From NCBI GenBank assembly GCA_040381935.1, contig JBEIGJ010000032.1, positions 1-17,414 of the forward strand: 17,414 nt of DNA. Reading direction: 5' to 3'. A program made the translations under genes and the position numbers. Below the pieces are notes generated by a model. The model was not told the origin of the DNA, ran no database searches, and saw only the letters and a list, made by a program, of their open reading frames with translations. Numbering within the stretch: position 1 is the stretch's first letter; every line of letters begins with the position of its first letter. Shown in pieces: positions 1-7,030 of this stretch. The stretch is from Casp-actino8 sp040381935 (lineage in GTDB: Bacteria; Actinomycetota; Acidimicrobiia; Acidimicrobiales; Ilumatobacteraceae).

Positions 1-903
1 CGCATTGAAACCACCTACAAAGAAAACGTGCCAGAAGGTCCACAGGTTCTTCAGACCGTCGAGGATCTCATTGCCGATGGCAACACGGTGATCTTTGGAA
101 CCTCTTTCGGATTCCAAGATTCATTCGCCCAAGCTGCTGAAAAGTATCCCGATGTCTGTTTCGAATTCGCTACCGGATTCCTCGAGGGACCGAACCTGTC
201 ACAGTTCTACGGTTCGGCTGAGGACACCGACTATCTCACCGGAATGGCCGCCGGCGCTGCCTCGAAAAATGGTCGCTTGGGCCTCTTGGCTGCTTTCCCG
301 ATTCCCGAAGTGGTCCGCGGTGTGAACGCCTGGACCATGGGAGCCCGGGCCGTCAACCCCGACGCCCAAGTCACTGTGGTGTGGACCAATACCTGGTTCG
401 ACCCAGCCAAAGAGCGTCAAACAGCAGAAGCCTTGATTGCCGATGGCAATGACGTCATCGGTGTGAAATCGCAGGACTCACCCGCATCGGGTGACGCTGC
501 TGCCGCTGCTGGTATCCCTTGGGCTGGCTACGACAGCGACCAGAGCGCCAACTATCCCGAGGTCTGGCTGACAGCCACCACCTATCACTGGGATGTCTAT
601 CACATTCCTCGAATCCAGGCCATCTTCGATGGCCGGTGGATCGCTGGTAATTACTACGGCGCCCTCAATGACGGCTTCGTGAAGTTGGCTCCCTTCGGCA
701 AGATCGTTTCTCAGGAAACTCAAGATCTGATCAATGCCAAATTGGCTGAGTTCACCGACAAGCCCGGTTCGATGTTCATTGGGCCATTGCGTGACAACAA
801 AGGCAACGTGGTACTCGAAGACGGAGTGCTGCACACCTTTGGTGAGTTGATGAGCATGAGTTATCTGGTCGAGGGAGTCATCGGAGACATCCCCGCAAGT
901 TGA
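1..903 (+). CDS. BMP-family ABC transporter substrate-binding protein (5' end outside window)
   Basis: Partial gene: the frame is open from the first base, and the visible part encodes 300 residues ending in TGA. The family (Bmp/PnrA/Med, basic membrane protein) comprises extracytoplasmic lipoproteins that bind nucleosides, purines or related small molecules for ABC import. Seen here are the periplasmic-binding fold motifs of the family: an ATVIFGTS-like strand near the start (TVIFGTSFG), YLTGMAAG, GRLGLLAAFPIPEV, FDPAKERQTAEALIADGNDVIG, and a late GALNDGFVKLAPFG segment. The signal peptide, lipobox Cys and first lobe start lie upstream of the window, probably 50-90 residues judging from usual family length. 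The two permeases and the ATPase downstream make assignment to an importer firm. The ligand cannot be read from the sequence. Confidence 0.93.
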   Translation, partial: RIETTYKENVPEGPQVLQTVEDLIADGNTVIFGTSFGFQDSFAQAAEKYPDVCFEFATGFLEGPNLSQFYGSAEDTDYLTGMAAGAASKNGRLGLLAAFPIPEVVRGVNAWTMGARAVNPDAQVTVVWTNTWFDPAKERQTAEALIADGNDVIGVKSQDSPASGDAAAAAGIPWAGYDSDQSANYPEVWLTATTYHWDVYHIPRIQAIFDGRWIAGNYYGALNDGFVKLAPFGKIVSQETQDLINAKLAEFTDKPGSMFIGPLRDNKGNVVLEDGVLHTFGELMSMSYLVEGVIGDIPAS

Positions 904-922
904 GTTCGGTTCCCGTTGTAGG

Positions 923-956
923 ACTCCGGGGCGGGCCAAACGGCCCGCCCCGGAGT
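923..956 (+). terminator. GC-rich stem-loop between binding-protein gene and ATPase gene
   Basis: A perfect 15-base inverted repeat, ACTCCGGGGCGGGCC at 923-937 and its complement at 942-956, encloses the 4-base loop AAAC. It begins 20 bases after the binding-protein stop codon. No T-run follows (TATCAACC), so it is not a classical intrinsic terminator. In ABC importer operons such hairpins commonly protect the 3' end of the binding-protein message or attenuate readthrough, giving more binding protein than membrane components; that role here is an inference. Confidence 0.7.
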
Positions 957-973
957 TATCAACCGCTAGGAGA

Positions 974-984
974 TTTCCCGGAAA
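974..984. repeat. Short palindrome TTTCC-C-GGAAA upstream of the ATPase gene
   Basis: An 11-base dyad sits in the 157-base gap 904-1060, between the hairpin and the ATPase start. The 13-base string starting here (TTTCCCGGAAACT) matches 11 of 13 positions of TTCCCGGGAAACT at 5790-5802, upstream of the flavin-dependent oxidoreductase. It may be a shared operator or chance. No convincing -35/-10 pair was recognised in this gap. Confidence 0.3.
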
Positions 985-1047
985 CTCCGAACGATGCCTG
1001 TCGTTGTTGGATCGACCGACCTCTCATCTAGAGTCTGGCTGGCGATC

Positions 1048-1056
1048 GGAAGGAAG
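1048..1056 (+). promoter_or_regulatory. Ribosome binding site deciding the ATPase start
   Basis: The purine-rich string GGAAGGAAG lies 4 bases before the ATG at 1061. It supports that start rather than the in-frame codon 57 bases further upstream, which has no comparable site. Confidence 0.7.
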
Positions 1057-1060
1057 TGAC

Positions 1061-2596
1061 ATGACACAACCGAGCGCAGTCAAGATGACCGGAATTGTCA
1101 AAAGATTTCCGGGCGTCGTCGCCAATGACGGAGTGGACTTCGACGTTTGTCGCGGGGAAGTCCATGCACTCCTCGGCGAGAACGGCGCCGGCAAATCGAC
1201 TTTGTCAAATATCCTCACCGGCCTTTATCGACCCGATGATGGATCCATCGAGATAGCCGGGCAGGCGGTCTCATTGACATCGCCCCGGGCCGCACTCGCC
1301 GCCGGAATCGGCATGGTGCACCAGCACTTTCGGCTGGTGTCCACCTTCACCGTGGCAGAAAACATCGTGCTTGGTGACCAGGGCTCATCGCTCTTCATGA
1401 ATCGACAGGACATCGCTCAACGCGTCACAACCTTGGCCGAGCAGTATCACCTGGCAGTGGACCCCGATGCCCGTATCTGGCAGTTGAGTGTGGGCGAACA
1501 GCAACGGGTGGAGATCCTCAAGGTTCTTTATCGCGGGGCCCAAGTTCTGATTCTCGATGAACCTACTGCGGTGTTGACGCCCATTGAAGCAGAGGCCTTG
1601 TTCGTGACCTTGCGCGCCATGGTGGCCGAAGGTCGATCAGTGATTTTTATTTCGCACAAGTTGGACGAAGTCATGGCCGTTGCCGACCGTGTCACCGTGC
1701 TCCGGGGTGGGCGTACCGTGGGCTGCGTGCGCACAGCGGATACCACGATTCGCGATCTCGCCAGTTTGATGGTTGGACGATCCATCGAATTTTCCCGAGT
1801 GGAGCGACGCCAACCGGCGCAACCCGACAAGCTCGTCTTGAGCGCCCATTTCGTTTCAGCCCTCGATGATCGCGGACGTCGCGCTCTCCATGATGTGAAC
1901 CTCACTGTCGGTCACGGTGAGATTGTCGGAGTAGCCGGAGTGGCGGGCAATGGTCAAAGGGAGTTGGCTGAAGTCATTGCTGGAACGCGCATTGCCACCA
2001 ATGGAACCGTTGAAGTCGATGGACAGATCGTGCGCTCTGGACATGCCCGCTCTGCTATCGCGAGCGGAATCGCCCACATCCCCGAAGACCGACTGCACAC
2101 TGGTTTAGCTGCCGGTCATTCAGTCGAGGACAATCTGGCGCTCAAGAACTACCGCAGTCCGCTGCTTTCCAAATTTCGTATTTTGCGACGGGCCGCCATT
2201 CGTCGTCAGGCCCGTGAACTGGTGGATCGATACGACGTCAAAACGCCAACTACGGCTACTCCGGTTCGTTTGCTCTCCGGGGGAAATGTGCAAAAAGTAC
2301 TTCTGGCCCGTGAATTTTCAGGCCAACCCAAAGTTCTGATTGCTGCATCGCCAACTCGCGGCCTTGACGTTGGCGCCATCGAAACTGTACGCGATCGTCT
2401 GGTGGAGGCGGCCGATTCCGGTATGGGAGTTCTGCTGATCAGTGAAGACCTCGATGAGATCATGTCGTTAGCGGACCGCATTTTGGTGATTTACGAAGGT
2501 CGTATCGTCGACGATATTGCCGCTGGTTCTGCTGATCGCCATCACATCGGACTCCTCATGGGCGGCAGTCGAACAGTGCAGGAATCGACCTCATGA
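1061..2596 (+). CDS. BMP-type ABC importer, double ATP-binding protein (NupA/YufO-like)
   Basis: 511-residue protein with two ABC domains in one chain, as is usual for ribose/nucleoside-type importers. Domain 1 has Walker A GENGAGKST (39-47), signature LSVGEQQRV (142-150), Walker B VLILDEPTA (162-170) and the H-loop SHK (198-200). Domain 2 has a degenerate Walker A GVAGNGQRE (293-301), signature LLSGGNVQK (404-412) and VLIAASPTRGLD (425-436). In domain 2 the catalytic Glu is absent, which is normal for the second domain of this family. The ATG at 1061 was chosen over an open extension to 1004 because GGAAGGAAG (1048-1056) sits just before it and the protein then begins at the usual position. 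The stop overlaps the next start by 4 bases (ATGA). It energises the two downstream permeases on the cytoplasmic face of the membrane. Confidence 0.95.
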   Translation: MTQPSAVKMTGIVKRFPGVVANDGVDFDVCRGEVHALLGENGAGKSTLSNILTGLYRPDDGSIEIAGQAVSLTSPRAALAAGIGMVHQHFRLVSTFTVAENIVLGDQGSSLFMNRQDIAQRVTTLAEQYHLAVDPDARIWQLSVGEQQRVEILKVLYRGAQVLILDEPTAVLTPIEAEALFVTLRAMVAEGRSVIFISHKLDEVMAVADRVTVLRGGRTVGCVRTADTTIRDLASLMVGRSIEFSRVERRQPAQPDKLVLSAHFVSALDDRGRRALHDVNLTVGHGEIVGVAGVAGNGQRELAEVIAGTRIATNGTVEVDGQIVRSGHARSAIASGIAHIPEDRLHTGLAAGHSVEDNLALKNYRSPLLSKFRILRRAAIRRQARELVDRYDVKTPTTATPVRLLSGGNVQKVLLAREFSGQPKVLIAASPTRGLDVGAIETVRDRLVEAADSGMGVLLISEDLDEIMSLADRILVIYEGRIVDDIAAGSADRHHIGLLMGGSRTVQESTS

Positions 2597-3699
2597 GATC
2601 ACCACTTCGCTTAGAAAAGCGGTTACTGCAACCCCGAGGGTTGAACTGGATCATTCCCTTGCTTTCCCTGCTGGCAGCGCTGGTACTTGGAGCCATCGTG
2701 CTGCTTGCCACGGGAAAAGATCCGATCGATGTTTACTCCCGGATCTTTGAGCGAGGATTCGCCTCACAACGCGCCCTACAAGGTTCACTGGTCACCGCAA
2801 CGCCCTTGGCTTTTACTGGTCTATGCGCCGCCGTGGCATTTCGAATGGGTGTGATCAATATCGGCGGTGAGGGTCAGCTCTACGTCGGCGCCATCGGTGC
2901 TTCGATGACTGGCATTGCCATGCAGGGCCAGCCCACCGGCATGGTCGTGGTCGGCATGATGTTGATGGGCATGCTCTTTGGAGCAAGTTACGGATCACTT
3001 GTCGGTGTGCTGCGCGCCCGGTTCAACACCAATGAGATCATCACCTCGTTGATGCTCAACTATCTCGCGGGCATTTTGCTCAACTATCTCATTTTCAATT
3101 CCCGGTCGTATTGGCGTGATCCTCGATCGCAGGGCTTTCCCTCGGGCAAGCCCATCGGTGACCGTAGTGAGTGGACCGACTATTCCGTCTTCGGAGTTCA
3201 GATCTCACTTGGTTTCTTTGTGGCTATCACTGCCGCCGTCGGCGTCTGGCTGCTCTACCGCCGGACGCGATTCGGATTCGAGGTCGGAGTCATCGCCGAC
3301 TCTCCACGTGCGGCAACCTATGCCGGTATTCGCACCAAATGGACCATCGTGGCGGTAATGGCTCTCTCTGGCGCTCTGGCCGGATTAGGAGGGGCATCCG
3401 ATGTCGGGGACTTCCGACATGTCCTGGACGCAAAAGGACTCCAGTTGTCGGGATACGGCTACACCGGGATCGTGGTTGCTGCGCTGGCTCGTTTAAATCC
3501 GCTTGGTACGATCTTCGTTGCCGTCCTGATCGGTGGTCTCACCAATGCCGGCTATGCGTTACAAGGTCCGAACTTCCCAAGTGGACTGGTCGGCACCCTC
3601 CAGGGTTTGATTCTGTTTTCGTCGGTCGCTGGTGAAATCTTGTTGCGTTATCGGGTGCGCTGGAACCCCAACCGATTACGAACAGAGGTGGCGGGATGA
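2593..3699 (+). CDS. BMP-type ABC importer permease 1 (NupB/YufP-like)
   Basis: 368-residue integral membrane protein of the BPD_transp_2 (ribose/branched-chain amino acid-type) permease family. A first membrane segment lies at about 19-40. The family loop NIGGEGQLYVGA is at 89-100, followed by a run of hydrophobic segments, and NEIITSLMLNYLAG is at 147-160. The region about 270-290 carries the SGALAGLGGA motif that contacts the ATPase. The start overlaps the ATPase stop (ATGA at 2593-2596) and the stop overlaps the second permease (ATGA at 3696-3699), so the subunits are probably made in linked amounts. It should pair with the 319-residue permease as a heterodimer. The substrate cannot be read from the permease. 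Confidence 0.93.
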   Translation: MRSPLRLEKRLLQPRGLNWIIPLLSLLAALVLGAIVLLATGKDPIDVYSRIFERGFASQRALQGSLVTATPLAFTGLCAAVAFRMGVINIGGEGQLYVGAIGASMTGIAMQGQPTGMVVVGMMLMGMLFGASYGSLVGVLRARFNTNEIITSLMLNYLAGILLNYLIFNSRSYWRDPRSQGFPSGKPIGDRSEWTDYSVFGVQISLGFFVAITAAVGVWLLYRRTRFGFEVGVIADSPRAATYAGIRTKWTIVAVMALSGALAGLGGASDVGDFRHVLDAKGLQLSGYGYTGIVVAALARLNPLGTIFVAVLIGGLTNAGYALQGPNFPSGLVGTLQGLILFSSVAGEILLRYRVRWNPNRLRTEVAG

Positions 3700-4655
3700 A
3701 CAACAGCTTGTTGGTCGTCATCGCTGCCTCGGCGATCTTTTATGGGACGCCGTTGTTCTTCGCAGCCCTCGGTGGCGTGTTCACCGAACGCAGCGGGGTA
3801 CTGAACCTGGGAGTCGAGGGCATGATGCTTCTTGGTGCAGTCTCTGGTGCCTGGGCATCTCAACACATCGGAGGGCCAGCCTGGTTCACCGTGCTGGCCT
3901 CGATCCTGGTGGGGATGTTTGCTGGCGCGTGTACCGCAGCCTTGCACGCCTTTCTCTGTGTGACGTTGCGCACCAATCAGACCGTTGCCGGTTTGGCGAT
4001 CACTATTTTTGCTGGCGCAGTGGGACTTTCGAGTTATTTCGCCAACGTCTGGAACGTGGCCGCCAAACCAGTGACGCGACCTATCCGTACCCTCGATGTC
4101 TTTGGATGGGGTGACCTGCCGATTCTTGGACCCATCCTTTTTCGCCAAACCGTTCTCACCTACGTCTCGTGGGTCATGGTGATCCTGGCTTCCATCTATC
4201 TCTTTCGGACTCGCTACGGATTGCAGCTACGCGCCGTTGGCGAATCACCGCAAACTGCTGACGCGATGGGAATCTCGGTGATCAAGTACCGCTATGTCCA
4301 CACCATCCTCGGCGGTTCATTGGCGGGACTCGGCGGTGTCTACTACAGCCTGGCCATCGTGCCCACCTGGGTGGATGGGATGACCAAAGGAGCGGGATGG
4401 ATCGCCATCGCACTGGTGATCTTCGGATTCTGGCGACCGGGCCTGACCTTGGCGGGCGCGTATCTCTTCGGGGCACTGCAATCTTTGGGAATCACTTTGA
4501 AGGCCCGCAATATCCAGATCAATGGCGACATTCTCGATGCGTTGCCTTTTTTGATGACCATCATTGTCTTGGTCATCGTTTCCTCTCAGTTCGCCCATCG
4601 CCGGCTCGGAGCACCGGCTGCACTCGGTATTGCCTATGAACGTGAAGAGCGATGA
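3696..4655 (+). CDS. BMP-type ABC importer permease 2 (NupC/YufQ-like)
   Basis: 319-residue membrane protein, the shorter partner permease normally found second in this transporter type. Seen: an N-terminal hydrophobic segment (about 5-27), the loop RSGVLNLGVEGMMLLGA (32-48), TNQTVAGLAITIFAGA (93-108), the SLAGLGGVYYSL loop in the second half, and a hydrophobic C-terminal segment followed by a short charged tail. It starts inside the preceding stop codon, and its own stop overlaps the start of the Rieske oxygenase gene (ATGA at 4652-4655). That second overlap is unusual: a transporter gene is directly coupled to a catabolic enzyme gene. Confidence 0.93.
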   Translation: MNNSLLVVIAASAIFYGTPLFFAALGGVFTERSGVLNLGVEGMMLLGAVSGAWASQHIGGPAWFTVLASILVGMFAGACTAALHAFLCVTLRTNQTVAGLAITIFAGAVGLSSYFANVWNVAAKPVTRPIRTLDVFGWGDLPILGPILFRQTVLTYVSWVMVILASIYLFRTRYGLQLRAVGESPQTADAMGISVIKYRYVHTILGGSLAGLGGVYYSLAIVPTWVDGMTKGAGWIAIALVIFGFWRPGLTLAGAYLFGALQSLGITLKARNIQINGDILDALPFLMTIIVLVIVSSQFAHRRLGAPAALGIAYEREER

Positions 4656-5677
4656 CGTCGTCACGGGTCATCTCGAATATTTCGCCAGAATTGCGACCGC
4701 TTTGGCATCCGGTCGGCCGGGTCGAGACATTTTCCGCTGAACCAACCCGCATCGAGTTGCTGGAGGAACCCCTCGTCGTTGTGCACTTAGGAGGCTCGCT
4801 GCGTGTTTTCCGTGATCGATGTCCACATCGGTTCGCACGACTTTCCGATGGATGCGTCACCAATGACACCATCCAATGTCCGTATCACGGGTGGCAATTC
4901 GACGCCGACGGACACTGTGTCGCCATCCCGGCACTGGGCCCTGATGCGACCTTGCCAGCGGCCCATCTCGAGGCACCACGGATCACTGTGAAATACGGTT
5001 TGCTCTGGATTGCCCTGGAAGAGCCCCGTACTGAGATCTTGGATATTCCCGAATGGGAAGACCCATCCCTGGAACGTCTGTGGATGCCACCCGTCGATAT
5101 CGCCGCTGGCGCAGCACAAGCCATCGACAACTTTCTGGACTTTTCGCACTTTCCCTTCGTCCATGCCGGCACATTCGGATCGGATCAGGACCGCTACGTT
5201 GCCGACTACTCCACCCAACGCTGTGATGATGGCTGGAGTTTCATCGTCGAGTATCCCCACGTCATCGACAATCACGAAGATCCTCTGGTTCTCACCGGCG
5301 ACCATCCGCTGTCTCAACCGCGCCTCATGCGTTACCACTACCGCGCTCCCTTTACTGCCAATCTCCGTTTGGAACTTCCCATGACCGGCATGGTCAATGC
5401 CATCGTCATGTGGTGTCAGCCAATGACCCGTGATCGCACCCGAGTGCACTTGCTGATGCTGCGCAACGACTGCCCCACGGCACAGGCGCAACAGGCGGCA
5501 ATCGATTACGAAATGAAGATCTTCACCGAGGACCTGAAAGTCATCGAATACCTAGCCGACAAGACCGTGCCCCTCGACCGCGGCCAAGTCCACACCCGCT
5601 CTGACCGCCACACCGTTGAATTCCGCCGCCTTTTGAACCGACTCTTCGATCCCGCTGACCATCGAGCCGACCGCTGA
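4652..5677 (+). CDS. Rieske [2Fe-2S] non-haem iron oxygenase, terminal oxygenase subunit
   Basis: 341-residue protein. The N-terminal Rieske domain has CPHR (57-60) and CPYHGW (76-81), so the cluster ligands are C57, H59, C76 and H79. The C-terminal catalytic domain has NFLDFSHFPFVH (160-171), giving iron ligands H166 and H171 and the bridging D163; the third ligand is probably D294 in FTEDLKVIEY. Such enzymes hydroxylate, or O-/N-demethylate, small substrates using O2 and electrons from a reductase. The size and the LRPLWHPVGRV opening resemble the single-component-type oxygenases (vanillate/PaO/NdmA-like) more than the large dioxygenase alpha subunits. No beta subunit, ferredoxin or reductase gene is in the window. 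The start overlaps the permease stop, so its substrate is plausibly what the importer brings in. The exact reaction is unknown. Confidence 0.92.
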   Translation: MTSSRVISNISPELRPLWHPVGRVETFSAEPTRIELLEEPLVVVHLGGSLRVFRDRCPHRFARLSDGCVTNDTIQCPYHGWQFDADGHCVAIPALGPDATLPAAHLEAPRITVKYGLLWIALEEPRTEILDIPEWEDPSLERLWMPPVDIAAGAAQAIDNFLDFSHFPFVHAGTFGSDQDRYVADYSTQRCDDGWSFIVEYPHVIDNHEDPLVLTGDHPLSQPRLMRYHYRAPFTANLRLELPMTGMVNAIVMWCQPMTRDRTRVHLLMLRNDCPTAQAQQAAIDYEMKIFTEDLKVIEYLADKTVPLDRGQVHTRSDRHTVEFRRLLNRLFDPADHRADR

Positions 5678-5754
5678 GGATTCGTTGACCAAACGAACCT
5701 GGATCGATGCCAGTAGAAACGTCATCATTCGGAAGAGAGTGATCCGAAAGAGTT
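5678..5754. repeat. Two inverted repeats downstream of the Rieske gene
   Basis: TTCGTT (5681-5686) and AACGAA (5692-5697) form a 6-base stem with a 5-base loop, starting 4 bases after the Rieske stop. TTCGGA (5728-5733) and TCCGAA (5743-5748) form a second dyad with a 9-base spacer. Neither is followed by a T-run. They may be part of a 3' end or a regulator site; the function is not evident. Confidence 0.35.
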
Positions 5755-5773
5755 AGTAATGGGGTACATTACT
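5755..5773. promoter_or_regulatory. Putative operator: 7-base inverted repeat with 5-base spacer
   Basis: AGTAATG and CATTACT are exact reverse complements separated by GGGTA, giving a 19-base dyad that lies 43 bases before the start of the flavin-dependent oxidoreductase gene. Size and AT-rich arms fit a site for a dimeric repressor of TetR/GntR/MarR type. No regulator gene is in the window, so the binding protein is unknown. Confidence 0.45.
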
Positions 5774-5774
5774 C

Positions 5775-5799
5775 ACATCCTGTGGGATGTTCCCGGGAA
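5775..5799. repeat. Hairpin and adjacent palindrome in the 5' leader of the oxidoreductase gene
   Basis: ACATCC (5775-5780), TGTG loop, GGATGT (5785-5790) is a perfect 6-base stem. It abuts the 10-base palindrome TTCCCGGGAA (5790-5799). Together with the dyad at 5755-5773 these nearly fill the region where promoter or operator elements would be expected. Confidence 0.35.
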
Positions 5800-5805
5800 A
5801 CTTTT

Positions 5806-5811
5806 GGGGGG
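5806..5811 (+). promoter_or_regulatory. Ribosome binding site (GGGGGG) before the GTG at 5817
   Basis: Six G residues lie 5 bases before GTG 5817. They support that start (MEFGVFFNGYLPG, the normal opening of luciferase-like oxidoreductases) over an in-frame ATG at 5787, which would add ten residues (MFPGNFWGVD). Confidence 0.5.
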
Positions 5812-5816
5812 TCGAC

Positions 5817-5951
5817 GTGGAATTCGGAGTCTTTTTCAACGGCTACCTACCTGGCCCAGCCGCCCACGATCCAGCCAGTGAGCATCTCATGCTGATGCGC
5901 GAGATCGAATACGCAATTCTGGCCGATCAGTGCAATTGGAAATACGCCTGA
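5817..5951 (+). pseudogene. N-terminal part of the luciferase-like oxidoreductase, ended by an in-frame TGA
   Basis: The GTG at 5817 opens 44 codons that encode the first beta strand and helix of a luciferase-like monooxygenase (MEFGVFFNGYLPGP, then MREIEYAILADQCNWKYA) and then hit TGA at 5949-5951. The reading frame continues without a shift: the next residues are FGEHHGLPEYSHMSAPAP, the standard continuation of this family. In relatives the position of the TGA is typically an aromatic residue, often Trp (as in Y-x-W-x-x-EHH). A single G to A change of TGG would explain it. It may be a sequencing error, a recent nonsense mutation or readthrough. Confidence 0.7.
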
Positions 5952-5987
5952 TTCGGCGAACACCATGGTCTCCCCGAATACAGCCAC

Positions 5988-7019
5988 ATGTCGGCACCAG
6001 CACCGGTGATGGGCTACGTAGCCGCCTGCACGGCGCAGATCCACTTGGGCTTTGCCATCAATTCTTTTCCCACCACCAAAGAACATCCGGTCCGCATCGC
6101 TGAGACCGCCGCCATGCTCGATCACATCACCGACGGTCGTTTCGAGTTTGGTACCGGACGCGGCGCAGGGAGTCATGAAGTGGCAACCTTCAACGGGGTG
6201 ACGACTGCCCAAACCAAATCCATGTGGGATGAAGTCATTCACGAAATCCCCCGTATGTGGGAGCAGAAGGATTACGACTTCGTCGGGAAACACTTCTCGG
6301 TACCCACACCCCACAACATCCTTCCAAAACCACTCGGAACCGGCCATCCTCCTCTTTGGGTGGCCTGTGGTAACGCCGACACTTTTGCCAAGGCTGGTCG
6401 GCATGGCATCGGGGCGATCGCTTTCAACTTCGAACCGATCCACAATCTCAAGGACCGCATCGCGAGCTACAAAGAAGCCATCGAAAATCCCACCGATCAA
6501 ATCGGTCAATACCGCAACAACAATGTGATGATGACCAATGCCTGTATCTGTCTGGAGGATCGAGAACAGGCGCGGGCTATCGCCAAGAAGCGGACCGGCT
6601 ATCGCGTCACCATGGTCAACCTCTATCACGACACCATGCCCAAATCGCCTGACGCCCGGGTCTGGCCCACTCCCCCGGCTGCTGTCGAATGGACCGACGA
6701 GATGTTGGACCTGGCCATCAAAGGCGGATACATGCTGTGCGGGAATCCTGAAGAGGTTTGCGAGCAACTCGAGCGTTACCAAAGCGTGGGATGTGATCAG
6801 GTCGCCTTTGGCGTCCCCGACGAGGGGTACAACCACGAGGAAGTTTTGGAAATGATCGAAGTCTTCGGCACTCAGGTGATCCCGGAATTCGATACCGACC
6901 CCCTGCACTCCACGACGCGATTCCGAGAGCTGGCCAAACGCCGCTATCCCGACTTCCAATACCCCGTTCCCGCGGTAGTGAGCGGAGCCCAGCCTCCTTT
7001 GTTCCCCGTCAGCGTCTAA
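5988..7019 (+). CDS. Luciferase-like (LLM class) flavin-dependent oxidoreductase, main part after in-frame TGA
   Basis: 343 codons from the first ATG after the TGA; with the upstream piece the full frame 5817-7019 would be 400 residues, a normal family length. The family are FMN- or F420-dependent (alpha/beta)8-barrel monooxygenases or dehydrogenases. Visible family signatures: EHHGLPEYSH and SAPAPVMGYVAACTAQIHLGFAI early, HPVRIAETAAMLDHITDGRFEFGTGRG, PPLWVACGN in the middle, and GNPEEVCEQLERYQSVGCDQVAFG near the end. Starting at 5988 would remove the first strand and helix and the EHH segment that lines the flavin pocket, so a protein made only from here is unlikely to work. The methyltransferase start lies 11 bases after its stop, suggesting one transcript. 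Confidence 0.82.
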   Translation: MSAPAPVMGYVAACTAQIHLGFAINSFPTTKEHPVRIAETAAMLDHITDGRFEFGTGRGAGSHEVATFNGVTTAQTKSMWDEVIHEIPRMWEQKDYDFVGKHFSVPTPHNILPKPLGTGHPPLWVACGNADTFAKAGRHGIGAIAFNFEPIHNLKDRIASYKEAIENPTDQIGQYRNNNVMMTNACICLEDREQARAIAKKRTGYRVTMVNLYHDTMPKSPDARVWPTPPAAVEWTDEMLDLAIKGGYMLCGNPEEVCEQLERYQSVGCDQVAFGVPDEGYNHEEVLEMIEVFGTQVIPEFDTDPLHSTTRFRELAKRRYPDFQYPVPAVVSGAQPPLFPVSV

Positions 7020-7030
7020 CGTCGGGGGCC

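Noticed and set aside
5685..5713. Sigma-70 promoter with TTGACC at 5685-5690
   Set aside because: No acceptable -10 hexamer lies at 16-18 bases downstream (TGCCAG at the expected place).
5949..5978. TGA in the oxidoreductase followed at once by a small hairpin (TTCGG 5952-5956 with CCGAA 5974-5978), suggesting selenocysteine insertion
   Set aside because: The family uses an aromatic residue here, not Cys or Sec. The stem is short and lacks a convincing bacterial SECIS apical loop, and no Sec machinery is in view.
5847..6959. Long open frame (about 370 codons) on the minus strand opposite the oxidoreductase gene
   Set aside because: It has no recognisable protein motif and mirrors the codon pattern of the real plus-strand gene. 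Similar shadow frames occur opposite the Rieske, nnr and permease genes.
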